Shown here piece after piece: positions 8,937-16,502 of a stretch of 34,109 nt of DNA (its first letter is position 1; each line of letters begins with the position of its first letter). Origin of the DNA: a virus. Position numbers and translations under genes: made by a program. The DNA is taken from positions 1 to 34,109 of the IMG/VR virus record IMGVR_UViG_3300042325_000122; one strand, given 5' to 3'. The notes beneath the pieces are model-generated. The model made no database searches. It was not told the DNA's origin and worked only from the letters and a program-made list of their open reading frames with translations.

Positions 8937-9551
8937 TTATGATCCAAGAGCAATAGCCATTGCTGAAATTCTTGTATCGACATATTGTTTTGTTGTTGCA
9001 TCTGTGTTATTAGATGGAGTTGTTGTAATTGATAAGGTGGTAAATTTTCCTGTACCAGGAGTTGTATACCCTATATTTACATGATTAATTGCACCTACAG
9101 TAGTGGGATTGATATTTAACGTTCCTGTATTTGTTAGATTAGTTGCTGATACACTCGTTGCTGATAAAGTTAATGTAGTTAACGCAGTAAAAGATGCATT
9201 GTCAGCTGCTAAATCTGTAAATGATCCAGCTGCTGCAACATTGTTACCAATTGTAATATTATTTAAGGTTCCAGTCGTGCCTGCAGTTATACTAACTGTT
9301 CCAGTCGATGATACAGATAATGTACCGCCAGATACCGATGTGTTCCCGTTAACTGTTAATTGTGTTAATGTACCTACTCTTGTTAAACTACTGTTTACAT
9401 ACATGCTTGGTAATGTACCAGATGACGATGATATAGACACACCGTTTATTTTAAATGCACCGGCAATGTTAACATTTCCGTATACATCGACTGCAAAACC
9501 AGGACTTACAAATCCTAATTCAGAGCGTAAAGGTTTTTGACTTATTGACAT
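8937..9551 (-). CDS. Short tail fibre-like protein (204 aa)
   Basis: The protein is rich in Ser, Thr, Asn, Gly and Val, with short repeating beta units of the type seen in trimeric phage fibres: VGTLTQLTVNGNTSVSGGTL, then GSFTDLAADNASFTALTTLT, then INHVNIGYTTPGTGKFTTL. It ends NNTDATTKQYVDTRISAMAI; the 'ATTKQYVD' motif is a common fibre segment that forms a short trimeric coiled coil. It lies between the glycine-rich adhesin-like gene (15 bases upstream) and the 1881-aa gene (11 bases downstream) in one minus-strand block. GGAAAA precedes the ATG. A role as a small fibre, or as the shaft for the adjacent glycine-rich protein, is inferred from composition and position. Confidence 0.65.
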   Translation of the reverse strand: MSISQKPLRSELGFVSPGFAVDVYGNVNIAGAFKINGVSISSSSGTLPSMYVNSSLTRVGTLTQLTVNGNTSVSGGTLSVSSTGTVSITAGTTGTLNNITIGNNVAAAGSFTDLAADNASFTALTTLTLSATSVSATNLTNTGTLNINPTTVGAINHVNIGYTTPGTGKFTTLSITTTPSNNTDATTKQYVDTRISAMAIALGS

Positions 9552-9566
9552 ATTTTTTCCATGTTG

Positions 9567-10373
9567 TTATAAATTACCAGTATTAGTTGAAGGGAATGAT
9601 CTGTTTGGTCCCCAAATTATTCTAACTGCGCCGCTTGCGCCTGGTCCGCCGCTGTATCCAGAACCGCCGCCTCCACCAAACAAGCCGCCTGCTTGATACG
9701 ATCCGCCTCCGCTTCCGTCGACTGTAGAACCGCCGCCTGACCCTCCGCCGCCTGTAACTGACCCCGACGGGCCTTCGCCGTAAATTCCAACCCCACCCCC
9801 ACCTGGGCCACCGCTCCCGTTTCGACCACCTGCGCCGCCTCCTCCCGGAGGGGCAACCGAGCCACCGGCACCGCCGTTACCGGAATAACCGCCTGCCCCT
9901 CCACCACCGCCGTCAACAGTTACAAGTCCATTACCGCCATTACCGCCGAATCCAACGTTACCGGAAGATGTTGAAACACCGGCTACTGCTCCACCACCGC
10001 CACCGCCAGTTGCTATTACAGATGATACGTTGAATGAACTAGTACCACCAGCTCCTCCGTTTGGGTTACCAGTAGTTAAGTAGTTAGTTCCGCCTGCGCC
10101 GACTACAACAGTATACGCATTACCTGGAACTACTGGTATATTGTTAGCATATCTTAAATTGCCGCCTGCAGACCCATTCCAATTAGCAGAATTACCGTAC
10201 CCTCCACCGCCACCGCCCCCGACACACACAACACATACAGATGTAACGCCAATTGGCGCTGTCCAAAAATACGTGCCGGCAGATGCATATGCCTGTTGGC
10301 CAACAGCAGACGGTAACGAACCAGTAGTAGAAACCCAAAACGTAGTTGATTTTAATGAACACAATAATGTCAT
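9567..10373 (-). CDS. Glycine-rich adhesin-like protein (268 aa)
   Basis: The start is non-repetitive, with SAGTYFWTAPIGVTSVCVVC at about 31-50, the 'W-T-x-P-x-G-V-T' lead-in of phage glycine-rich adhesins. Next come some 190 residues of glycine-rich sequence with many GGGGG and GxGGxG runs. The end is GASGAVRIIWGPNRSFPST. The plan matches glycine-rich phage proteins of the gp38/'polyglycine' type, in which glycine runs form packed polyglycine-II helices that carry host-binding loops. It stands directly after the 535-aa fibre gene (3-base gap) and before the 204-aa fibre gene, so it may be the tip of that fibre. The coding DNA is locally GC-rich because of GGN codons. The start has only a weak GGAT upstream, consistent with coupling to the gene before it. 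The receptor role is inferred. Confidence 0.7.
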   Translation of the reverse strand: MTLLCSLKSTTFWVSTTGSLPSAVGQQAYASAGTYFWTAPIGVTSVCVVCVGGGGGGGYGNSANWNGSAGGNLRYANNIPVVPGNAYTVVVGAGGTNYLTTGNPNGGAGGTSSFNVSSVIATGGGGGGAVAGVSTSSGNVGFGGNGGNGLVTVDGGGGGAGGYSGNGGAGGSVAPPGGGGAGGRNGSGGPGGGGVGIYGEGPSGSVTGGGGSGGGSTVDGSGGGSYQAGGLFGGGGGSGYSGGPGASGAVRIIWGPNRSFPSTNTGNL

Positions 10374-10376
10374 AGT

Positions 10377-11984
10377 TTATCCAAAATTTGCCGAACGTGA
10401 ACCAAACAATGTCCATGCATTACTTCGTCTTATAAATGTAAAAGCCCATATATCAGTTTTACTTGCAGTGCCAGCTGGCAATGAAGATCCCGACCATAAT
10501 ATTGTTTGCGATACGCCGGCTATTGTAACCGATGAAATTTTATAAGCAGTACTGCCTTGTGGCACAATAATATTAAGTGTAATCGATTTACCATTTACTG
10601 TATTAGGTAAATTTGCAAAATTTGCAATCCAATCTACAGCTGGACTAGTAGAATGATAAAATATTGATGATGCTGCATAATCGTAATTAACAGTCGATGC
10701 ACTAGTAACATCAACTACAGTTTCTCTTGTTGAAGTTACATCTAATATTCCACTAACTGATACTGTAGCTGCAGATACACTGCCGGTAAATGTTGATGTC
10801 CCATTAAATGATGCTAATCCATTTACAGTTAGTGTACTCAATGAACCTAACGCAGTAATATTAGGTTGAGCTCCGGCAGCTAATGTACCAGTTAATGTAG
10901 TAGCATATACATTCTGCCATAACATTCCAGATGTGCCTAATGTTAGCGCATTGTTTACTGATGGTGTAATGATCTTATTTGATTGCCAACTTGATGTAGA
11001 ATGATCCCAGTTCAATGATGCAAGAGCGCCTGCAATAGTAATACCTGATCCATTTGCAAGTTGAGATGTTGTTGCACCTTGTGCTAATGTAATATTGTAA
11101 TCAGCAATAGTTAATGCAGTAGAATTTACAGATGTAGTAGACCCGTTAATTATTAAATTACCATTAACTGTTAAATTTGATAATATAGTATTTCCGGAAA
11201 CAGTTAACGTATTAAGTGTACTATCACCAGACACATCTAAACTACTTAGTATACCTGTAGCTGATAATGAAATTGTATTAGTTAATGTAGATGCAGTTAT
11301 TGCAACGCCGTTACTTGCAGAAAATCTTATAGAATCATTTGGATCTGATGCGGTTATAACTGTACTACCAACAGTAACAGTTTTAAAAAGATCAACAACT
11401 GAACTAAATGTTATTGACTTTGATGTATTATTAGTAGTAATATTAATACCGTTACCAGTTAAAAATGTGATTTCATCAGATGCTGCAGCTGCTGTTACAT
11501 TTTCTTGCGAAAGTACTGCAATAGTTCCAAATGAATGAGCATTATCAATCGGATCTAACGCACTTCCGCCGGACGATGTTCCAGGAACTACAGTAGGTTT
11601 ACCAAGTTGACTAATTGTTTCGGCATAAGTTGCTGTAAAAATTACTTTTGCTCCGTCAAATGCACTACTTGCAGAAGACGCAGTTAAATATAATTTACTA
11701 GCTGTTACAGTAGCTGATAAGGTTATAAGTTCGTCTTGTATACTTGTACGACCGTAGATTGTAAAACTTGCATGTTCCGGTCGTGCTATTACTAATACCT
11801 GCATTGTTTCTTTCTGATTTGAATCAAATTCCACAGTGATGAGGTAGTTAGCACTTGAAAAATCGCCAACAAACCAACTGTCAATTAACGTATCGGCATA
11901 CACTCGCGTCCATGGTCTACCAAAAGATGGATACCGATGATTTAATCGAAATGTGTTGTTTGGACCTCTTAAAAAATCTGTCAT
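10377..11984 (-). CDS. Tail fibre protein (535 aa)
   Basis: The N-terminus MTDFLRGPNNTFRLNHRYPS leads into about 130 residues of mixed beta sequence (possible attachment domain). Then come repeating beta units typical of phage fibres: LDVSGDSTLNTLTVSGNTIL, LTVNGNLIINGSTTSVNST, and TIADYNITLAQGATTSQLAN, followed by GSGITIAGALASLNWDHSTS. The C-terminus (about 430-535) is a distinct domain with VDWIANFANLPNTVNGKSIT, IVPQGSTAYKISSV and WAFTFIRRSNAWTLFGSRS. I recognise these segments from marine T4-like phage tail fibres. It is the first gene of the 11984-3280 minus-strand block, and a late-promoter-like octamer lies 26 bases upstream of its ATG. The Shine-Dalgarno sequence is weak (ACGAGAA). Confidence 0.75.
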   Translation of the reverse strand: MTDFLRGPNNTFRLNHRYPSFGRPWTRVYADTLIDSWFVGDFSSANYLITVEFDSNQKETMQVLVIARPEHASFTIYGRTSIQDELITLSATVTASKLYLTASSASSAFDGAKVIFTATYAETISQLGKPTVVPGTSSGGSALDPIDNAHSFGTIAVLSQENVTAAAASDEITFLTGNGINITTNNTSKSITFSSVVDLFKTVTVGSTVITASDPNDSIRFSASNGVAITASTLTNTISLSATGILSSLDVSGDSTLNTLTVSGNTILSNLTVNGNLIINGSTTSVNSTALTIADYNITLAQGATTSQLANGSGITIAGALASLNWDHSTSSWQSNKIITPSVNNALTLGTSGMLWQNVYATTLTGTLAAGAQPNITALGSLSTLTVNGLASFNGTSTFTGSVSAATVSVSGILDVTSTRETVVDVTSASTVNYDYAASSIFYHSTSPAVDWIANFANLPNTVNGKSITLNIIVPQGSTAYKISSVTIAGVSQTILWSGSSLPAGTASKTDIWAFTFIRRSNAWTLFGSRSANFG

Positions 11985-12002
11985 AATAGTTCTCGTTTTG
12001 TA

Positions 12003-12010
12003 TATTTATC
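12003..12010 (-). promoter_or_regulatory. T4-late-promoter-like octamer for the 535-aa fibre block
   Basis: On the minus strand this reads GATAAATA, one base from TATAAATA, and ends about 18 bases before the fibre ATG at 11984. It lies back to back with the plus-strand sigma70-like promoter at 12024-12052, so the 97-base divergent gap seems to serve both directions. Confidence 0.35.
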
Positions 12011-12023
12011 TAACTCAAAACTA

Positions 12024-12052
12024 TTGACTTATGGTTTGTTTTCTGCTAAAAT
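12024..12052 (+). promoter_or_regulatory. sigma70-like promoter with extended -10 for the sugar-modification island
   Basis: TTGACT (12024-12029) and TAAAAT (12047-12052) are separated by exactly 17 bases. TGC just before the -10 box gives an extended -10. The start of transcription would fall near 12059, leaving a short leader with AAGGAG (12071-12076) before the ATG at 12082. This looks like a host-polymerase promoter, unlike the late-type octamers before the virion genes, so the island may be expressed early or independently. Confidence 0.65.
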
Positions 12053-12081
12053 ACTATAGTAATCAAAAATAAGGAGTACAC

Positions 12082-13089
12082 ATGACAGAAAGAGCAAAAG
12101 CGTTTTTTATCAATGGAGGAGCAGGTAGAGTAATCTGTTCTATACCAGCATTAGAAAAATACGCAGAAGAAGTTAGTAAAGATTTTATTATAGTATGCGA
12201 AGGCGGCACTGACTTTTATAAAGGCCATCCGTTATTACACGAACGTGCGTACGATCATTGGCACAAAAATTTATTTGAAGATAAACTTATTAATATGGAT
12301 TTAGTATCTCCAGAACCATATCGTATTTGGGAATATTATAATCAAAAATGTTCAATTGCGCAAGCATATGATATTGCAATTAACAATAAAGGCGTTAGAA
12401 CATTACAAAAACCAACAATGCGGTTATCAAATGACGAAATGCTTACAGGTTATTTTGCAATTAAAGAAGTTAAAGAAAAAACTAAAAAAGACAAAGTAGT
12501 TGTGTTTCAACCATTTGGTCGTGGCGTAACTAACAAGGACGGTGTTATATATGATGCATCTGGACGTAGTTTTGAAAGTACTCATTTACTGAATATTGTT
12601 AAAAAATTACAGAAAAATTTTGCAGTAGTAGTAATGGCAGAATTTGGTATTGAATTTGCTAAACATGGTTGTAAAGACGTAGTTGCAATGCCACAAAACA
12701 TTGATCTACGTAAATGGGCAGGCATTATTGCAAATGCAGACTACTTCTTAGGTTGTGATTCTGTAGGACAACATTTAGCATATTCGTTAGATAAACCAGC
12801 TACTATTGTAGTAGGATCAACATTCTCAATTAACGTTTCCTATCCGGATTATGATAAGTTTGATGTTTTAGATATGGGTGGAGATATTAGACGATACAGT
12901 CCGATTAGAATAACAATGGATGAAGTTGCTGATCGAGGTAATGACGGTATTATGATAATGAATGATAAAATTGAAGATGCAATTGTTGATTCTGTAATAA
13001 AAGGTAGTAGAAAATTTAAAAATCCAGTTAATACAACAGTAGCAATTGAATCATCTGCTGCTCCAACTTCAGCTTGCTGCCCAAAATAA
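12082..13089 (+). CDS. GT9-like (heptosyltransferase-type) glycosyltransferase
   Basis: The 335-aa protein looks like a GT-B fold enzyme of the GT9/ADP-heptosyltransferase type. The N-terminus has a glycine turn, FFINGGAGRVICSIPALEKY (8-27), as in the first Rossmann domain of that family. The second domain begins with VVVFQPFGRG (139-148), matching the strand 'P..Gaa' of GT9. It also has the family's sugar-nucleotide region NADYFLGCDSVGQHLAYSL (218-236), where GT9 enzymes usually show 'D-T/S-G-x-x-H-x-A', followed by DKPATIVVGST. The donor and acceptor are unknown. The tail SSAAPTSACCPK is an unusual low-complexity end. It is the first gene of a three-gene plus-strand island, has a strong AAGGAG site, and ends one base before the next ATG. 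Confidence 0.7.
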   Translation: MTERAKAFFINGGAGRVICSIPALEKYAEEVSKDFIIVCEGGTDFYKGHPLLHERAYDHWHKNLFEDKLINMDLVSPEPYRIWEYYNQKCSIAQAYDIAINNKGVRTLQKPTMRLSNDEMLTGYFAIKEVKEKTKKDKVVVFQPFGRGVTNKDGVIYDASGRSFESTHLLNIVKKLQKNFAVVVMAEFGIEFAKHGCKDVVAMPQNIDLRKWAGIIANADYFLGCDSVGQHLAYSLDKPATIVVGSTFSINVSYPDYDKFDVLDMGGDIRRYSPIRITMDEVADRGNDGIMIMNDKIEDAIVDSVIKGSRKFKNPVNTTVAIESSAAPTSACCPK

Positions 13090-13090
13090 T

Positions 13091-14008
13091 ATGAAAAGAA
13101 TATTTGCATTTGGATGTAGTTATACTTGCTACTCCTGGCCTACATGGGCTAATTTTTTAGACTTAGAATTTGACGAAGTGCATAATTGGGGGTTATCCGG
13201 TATTGGAAACCAAGCAATTGCTGAACGAATTTCAGAAGCAAATGCTAAATTTCAATTTACAAAAGATGATATTGTAATTGTCCAATGGTCATCTCATTTA
13301 AGAAACGATTGGTGGCATCAAGAAAGTATGCCAGAACGAGTTGACGGCTGGAAAACATACGGTAGTATCTTCAATTATCATAATGTAAAATTATATGATA
13401 AAAAATGGGTTAACACGTTTTTTTACGAACCTGCATATTTTATGCATACTTTAAACTTTATTTCAATGACTCAAGGGTTACTAAAATCAACAGGATGCCA
13501 ATGGTATATGACAAGTATTAGTGATATTCGTAATTTAGGTTCTAATATGAGAGATAAAGAAGATTATGGTGAAAAAACTGAGTTAACTAAAAACGCTCTT
13601 AAACATGCAACAGGGTACGTTGGATGGGCAATTTTACCTGATTTACAGGTATATGAAAAACCAATATGGGAAGATCACAAAGATCATTGGTTAATGCCAT
13701 TTGAAGAATTTTGTCAAACCTGCTTAGAATTAACTTATGAGTTCGTTGCATCCGATGGTTCTAAATTTCCTGACTTACACCCGTCAGCAAGGCAACATTT
13801 GTTATGGTTAAAAAGTGAATTATCAGAAAAAATATCGTTATCAGAAAACTTTTTTAATTCTGTAGGTTTATTAGTTGACTACATTGATCAGCAACACCAA
13901 AAATATAGAACTAATCGATATGCATTTGATTTTTCACTTGCAAATAAAGAAAAATTTCCACCCGAAGCTGCTAAATTAACGTGGCCCGGATCACCGCAAG
14001 GATTTTAA
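13091..14008 (+). CDS. SGNH/GDSL-type hydrolase-like protein
   Basis: The protein is 305 aa from the ATG at 13091. A longer in-frame start at 13046 lies inside the previous gene and would put a meaningless leader before the conserved MKRIFAFGCSYT start, so 13091 is preferred. Block I is F-G-C-S10-Y-T, with Ser10 the likely nucleophile. GLSGIGNQ (34-41) fits block II, VIVQWSS (62-68) is in the place of block III, and D228-L-H230-P is the block V Asp-His pair, followed by SARQHLLWL. These enzymes act as esterases or acyl transferases, often on sugar O- or N-acyl groups. Block III lacks the usual Asn, so the oxyanion hole may differ. The gene starts one base after the glycosyltransferase stop, without a clear Shine-Dalgarno sequence, so translation is probably coupled. 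Confidence 0.65.
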   Translation: MKRIFAFGCSYTCYSWPTWANFLDLEFDEVHNWGLSGIGNQAIAERISEANAKFQFTKDDIVIVQWSSHLRNDWWHQESMPERVDGWKTYGSIFNYHNVKLYDKKWVNTFFYEPAYFMHTLNFISMTQGLLKSTGCQWYMTSISDIRNLGSNMRDKEDYGEKTELTKNALKHATGYVGWAILPDLQVYEKPIWEDHKDHWLMPFEEFCQTCLELTYEFVASDGSKFPDLHPSARQHLLWLKSELSEKISLSENFFNSVGLLVDYIDQQHQKYRTNRYAFDFSLANKEKFPPEAAKLTWPGSPQGF

Positions 14009-14011
14009 AAA

Positions 14012-15814
14012 ATGAATTTAATAAACAAAGATATTTGGATTGCAGGCATCGCTAGAGGACATAATAGTAGTGTATGCTTAACTAAAAACGGTGAAATTGT
14101 TTTTAGTATTGAAGAAGAACGAGTTAGTCGTAATAAGTATGACGGCGGGCCGTTTGCTGCATTTTTAAAAATTTTAGATTATACCGATAGATTAGATTTT
14201 ATTGTAATTGCACATACTCAAAAATTATCAGATACTGCTGGAAGAGTTGATTTTACTGGTGAAGATATTTATACTGGTCTTGCAAGAAAGTTAGGATTAA
14301 TTAGTCGTACTGAGAATATGTATCAACACCCTCAAGTGATTGATCTAAGTCATTATCATCATAAATTGCATGCTGCATGTGCATTTTATAGATCTGGATT
14401 TAGAGAAGCAACTGCAGTAATTGTAGACGGTGCAGGTACGTTTATTACATTAACTTCAAACAATGGTGAACAAATGACTGGTTGGGAAACTGAATCAGTT
14501 TTTGACTGTGCATATCCTACATGGTTTAAAACTGTGTATAAACATATTGGTGTTAGAGGTCCGTTACCAGGTGCATTAGTTACAGAGTTTGATAGCGGAA
14601 TGTATGAAGAACCGGAATCTACCCATGAAGCATTAATTACTGATCGAGCAGGCATTACAAAAGTTTATGAAGCAGTAACACAATATTGCGGATGGTCATC
14701 TATTGAAGCTGGTAAAACTATGGGATTAGCTCCGTATGGTAAAGCAACTGATAAAATTCCTAAATTATTTGATGATACTTCTATTGCAGCATTAGCAAAT
14801 AGAAATATTATTGTTCCAACATATCCAAATGGCGCATCTGTAAACTATATGTTGTACGATTATCTTAATGATTTGCCAGAAACTGATGTTACATTAAATG
14901 ATAATAGAAGAGATTTAGCATGGGCATGCCAGTCTGAAACACAACAGCAAGTATTAGATTTAATTCGATCAGCTGTTAAGAAAACTGGTCAAAAGCAAGT
15001 AGTGTTAAGTGGGGGTTATGGATTAAATTGCGTAGCAAATTATTCATACTTAGACCAATTAGCAGAAGAAGGTATTAAATTATATGTTGAACCAATTAGT
15101 AATGATGCAGGAACTGCAATAGGTGCAGCATTATTAGTGTTTAACAGAAAATATCCTCACATGCATGTTGATCATACTAAAAACAGATTATATCTTGGAT
15201 TTGAATACAATTATACAGATGACGATTTGCAAAAATATGTTAACTGGTATGGAGCTGAAATATTAGATGCCGATAATAGTACAGTAGTTGATTTGCTTTT
15301 AAATAAAAATATCGTTGCAATGTTCCAAGGAAGATCTGAAAATGGACCTCGTGCATTAGGTAACAGATCATTAATGTTTAATCCAACATATGAAGATGGA
15401 AAAGACTTTGTTAATCAAATTAAAAACAGAGAATACTTTAGACCGTTTGCCGGTTCAATCTTACAAGAGCATGTTCATGAATGGTTTGATTTAAAAGGAA
15501 TGGAAGACAGTCCTTATATGATGTATGCTGTAAATTGCCAACCGGGTGTTAAAGAAAAAATTCCAAGTATTATTCATGTTGATGATACTTGCAGAATTCA
15601 AACAGTAACTTCTGAACAAAATTATCATTATTACAATTTAATTAATGACTTTTATGAAAAGACAGGAGTTCCAATATTATTTAACACTAGTTTTAATCTA
15701 GGTGGAGATCCCTTAGTAGAAACTTTAGACGATGCAGTGCATACGTTATACCATAGTAAAATTGAATATGTTTATCTTCCAGAATTACAAAAAATAATCA
15801 AAGTTGCTAACTAA
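14012..15814 (+). CDS. Carbamoyltransferase, NodU/CmcH/TobZ family
   Basis: The 600-aa protein is full length for the family. Residues 5-40 give IWIAGIARGHNSSVCL and FSIEEERVSR, the usual N-terminal start. H116-H117-K-L-H120-A-A matches the HHxxHAA metal-binding motif of the Kae1-like domain, followed by VDGAGTF (138-144). KTMGLAPYGK (235-244), VVLSGGYGLNCVAN (330-343), SNDAGTAIGAAL (363-374) and GRSENGPRALGNRS (440-453) are further family signatures. The C-terminal domain has KNREYFRPFAGSI (471-483) and PILFNTSFNLGGDPLVET (554-571). Family members move a carbamoyl group from carbamoyl phosphate, through carbamoyl-AMP, to a hydroxyl on a sugar or antibiotic. AAGGAT (13998-14003), overlapping the end of the SGNH gene, is the ribosome binding site. 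With its two neighbours it suggests decoration of a glycan. Confidence 0.93.
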   Translation: MNLINKDIWIAGIARGHNSSVCLTKNGEIVFSIEEERVSRNKYDGGPFAAFLKILDYTDRLDFIVIAHTQKLSDTAGRVDFTGEDIYTGLARKLGLISRTENMYQHPQVIDLSHYHHKLHAACAFYRSGFREATAVIVDGAGTFITLTSNNGEQMTGWETESVFDCAYPTWFKTVYKHIGVRGPLPGALVTEFDSGMYEEPESTHEALITDRAGITKVYEAVTQYCGWSSIEAGKTMGLAPYGKATDKIPKLFDDTSIAALANRNIIVPTYPNGASVNYMLYDYLNDLPETDVTLNDNRRDLAWACQSETQQQVLDLIRSAVKKTGQKQVVLSGGYGLNCVANYSYLDQLAEEGIKLYVEPISNDAGTAIGAALLVFNRKYPHMHVDHTKNRLYLGFEYNYTDDDLQKYVNWYGAEILDADNSTVVDLLLNKNIVAMFQGRSENGPRALGNRSLMFNPTYEDGKDFVNQIKNREYFRPFAGSILQEHVHEWFDLKGMEDSPYMMYAVNCQPGVKEKIPSIIHVDDTCRIQTVTSEQNYHYYNLINDFYEKTGVPILFNTSFNLGGDPLVETLDDAVHTLYHSKIEYVYLPELQKIIKVAN

Positions 15815-15815
15815 T

Positions 15816-15842
15816 AAAAAAGGAGCTATTAGCTCCTTTTTT
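15816..15842. terminator. Symmetric bidirectional rho-independent terminator
   Basis: A perfect 12-base stem (AAAAAAGGAGCT / AGCTCCTTTTTT) with a 3-base loop ATT lies two bases after the carbamoyltransferase stop and nine before the end of the minus-strand 215-aa gene. The A-run on one side and T-run on the other give a U-tract in either direction, so it can end both convergent operons. Confidence 0.9.
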
Positions 15843-15850
15843 AATGACTG

Positions 15851-16498
15851 TTAATTTGGTGGATTAATTGGTTGGATTTTCCACGGATCAACCGGTGGAA
15901 TAGTTGAACCACTTGACGCACCGTATGTTTGCGGTAAATCACGCAATCCTTGTCGATACGCTACCCAGTTAGATAACACCGCAGCTGGCATATCTGGCAA
16001 TTCATTATAATCAGAACCATCTAATAAATGATTCCGCCATTGTCTAATACCATCCCATGTTATATGTGGTTGTTTCCACGGAAGTGGAGTTACAAACGTA
16101 GAATTTTCAACATCGTACGTAATGTCTAATAATTCATATGTATGGTCAGGTGGTGGACATAATGGACGAGTATACGTATTACCACACGGCAATTCTTCGG
16201 TATATTGTTCTAAAGTTGCATAATCGGGCAGTTCATCTGCACCAACTAATGTTGCTATAATTGGATCAACTGTAGGATCAATTTCTATTCGATATTGATC
16301 TAATGGAACTGGTATTTCTCCGCCTTTATCATCTTCAGTTAAAAAATTTCCAACAATTTTATTAGTTTCTTTGTCTAAAAAAATCCAAATTTTATCTGGA
16401 CCATTATATGTCCAAGTTGCAACTTTACCGAGTATATTAGTTTGTGCTAAGTAATCATCCGGTAAGTCGTATGTAAATGTATGTGTAATTTTATTCAT
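15851..16498 (-). CDS. Phage tail assembly chaperone-like protein (215 aa)
   Basis: The C-terminal third has the pattern I-R-x-x-R-N-x-L-L-x-x-S-D-Y (151-164), then W178-VAYRQGLRDLP (to 189). I associate this 'W..YRQxLRDLP' ending with the Phage_tail_APC type of tail-fibre assembly chaperone (as in Tfa-like proteins). The N-terminal part (KITHTFTYDLPDDYLAQTN, TWTYNGPDKIWIFLD) is shared with the 224-aa gene at 18005-18679, as are TEELP, PPDHTYEL and PWKQPH. The two are clear paralogs. It follows the 243-aa cysteine-rich gene, whose stop is four bases before this ATG, so it may fold or attach that product. The end PPVDPWKIQPINPPN is proline-rich. The start has only a weak GGAT site, which fits coupling. 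It is the last gene of the long minus-strand block, ended by the hairpin at 15816-15842. Confidence 0.7.
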   Translation of the reverse strand: MNKITHTFTYDLPDDYLAQTNILGKVATWTYNGPDKIWIFLDKETNKIVGNFLTEDDKGGEIPVPLDQYRIEIDPTVDPIIATLVGADELPDYATLEQYTEELPCGNTYTRPLCPPPDHTYELLDITYDVENSTFVTPLPWKQPHITWDGIRQWRNHLLDGSDYNELPDMPAAVLSNWVAYRQGLRDLPQTYGASSGSTIPPVDPWKIQPINPPN

Positions 16499-16502
16499 AT
16501 TA

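Noticed and set aside
9103-9540. 145-aa plus-strand open frame opposite the 204-aa fibre gene
   Set aside because: It is the mirror of Ser/Thr/Asn-rich repeats (valine/alanine/proline-rich readout), has no ribosome binding site, and the opposite strand has a clear fibre protein.
9617-9916. 99-aa minus-strand frame inside the glycine-rich gene
   Set aside because: It is a shifted reading of GGN codons without a start signal; the in-frame glycine-rich product is complete.
10141-10545. 134-aa plus-strand open frame
   Set aside because: It lies opposite the glycine-rich gene and the end of the 535-aa fibre gene. The proline run is only the complement of glycine codons.
13046-13090. Upstream in-frame ATG for the SGNH gene
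   Set aside because: It lies inside the glycosyltransferase gene and would add 15 residues of glutamine/leucine before the conserved KRIFAFGCSYT start; 13091 fits better.
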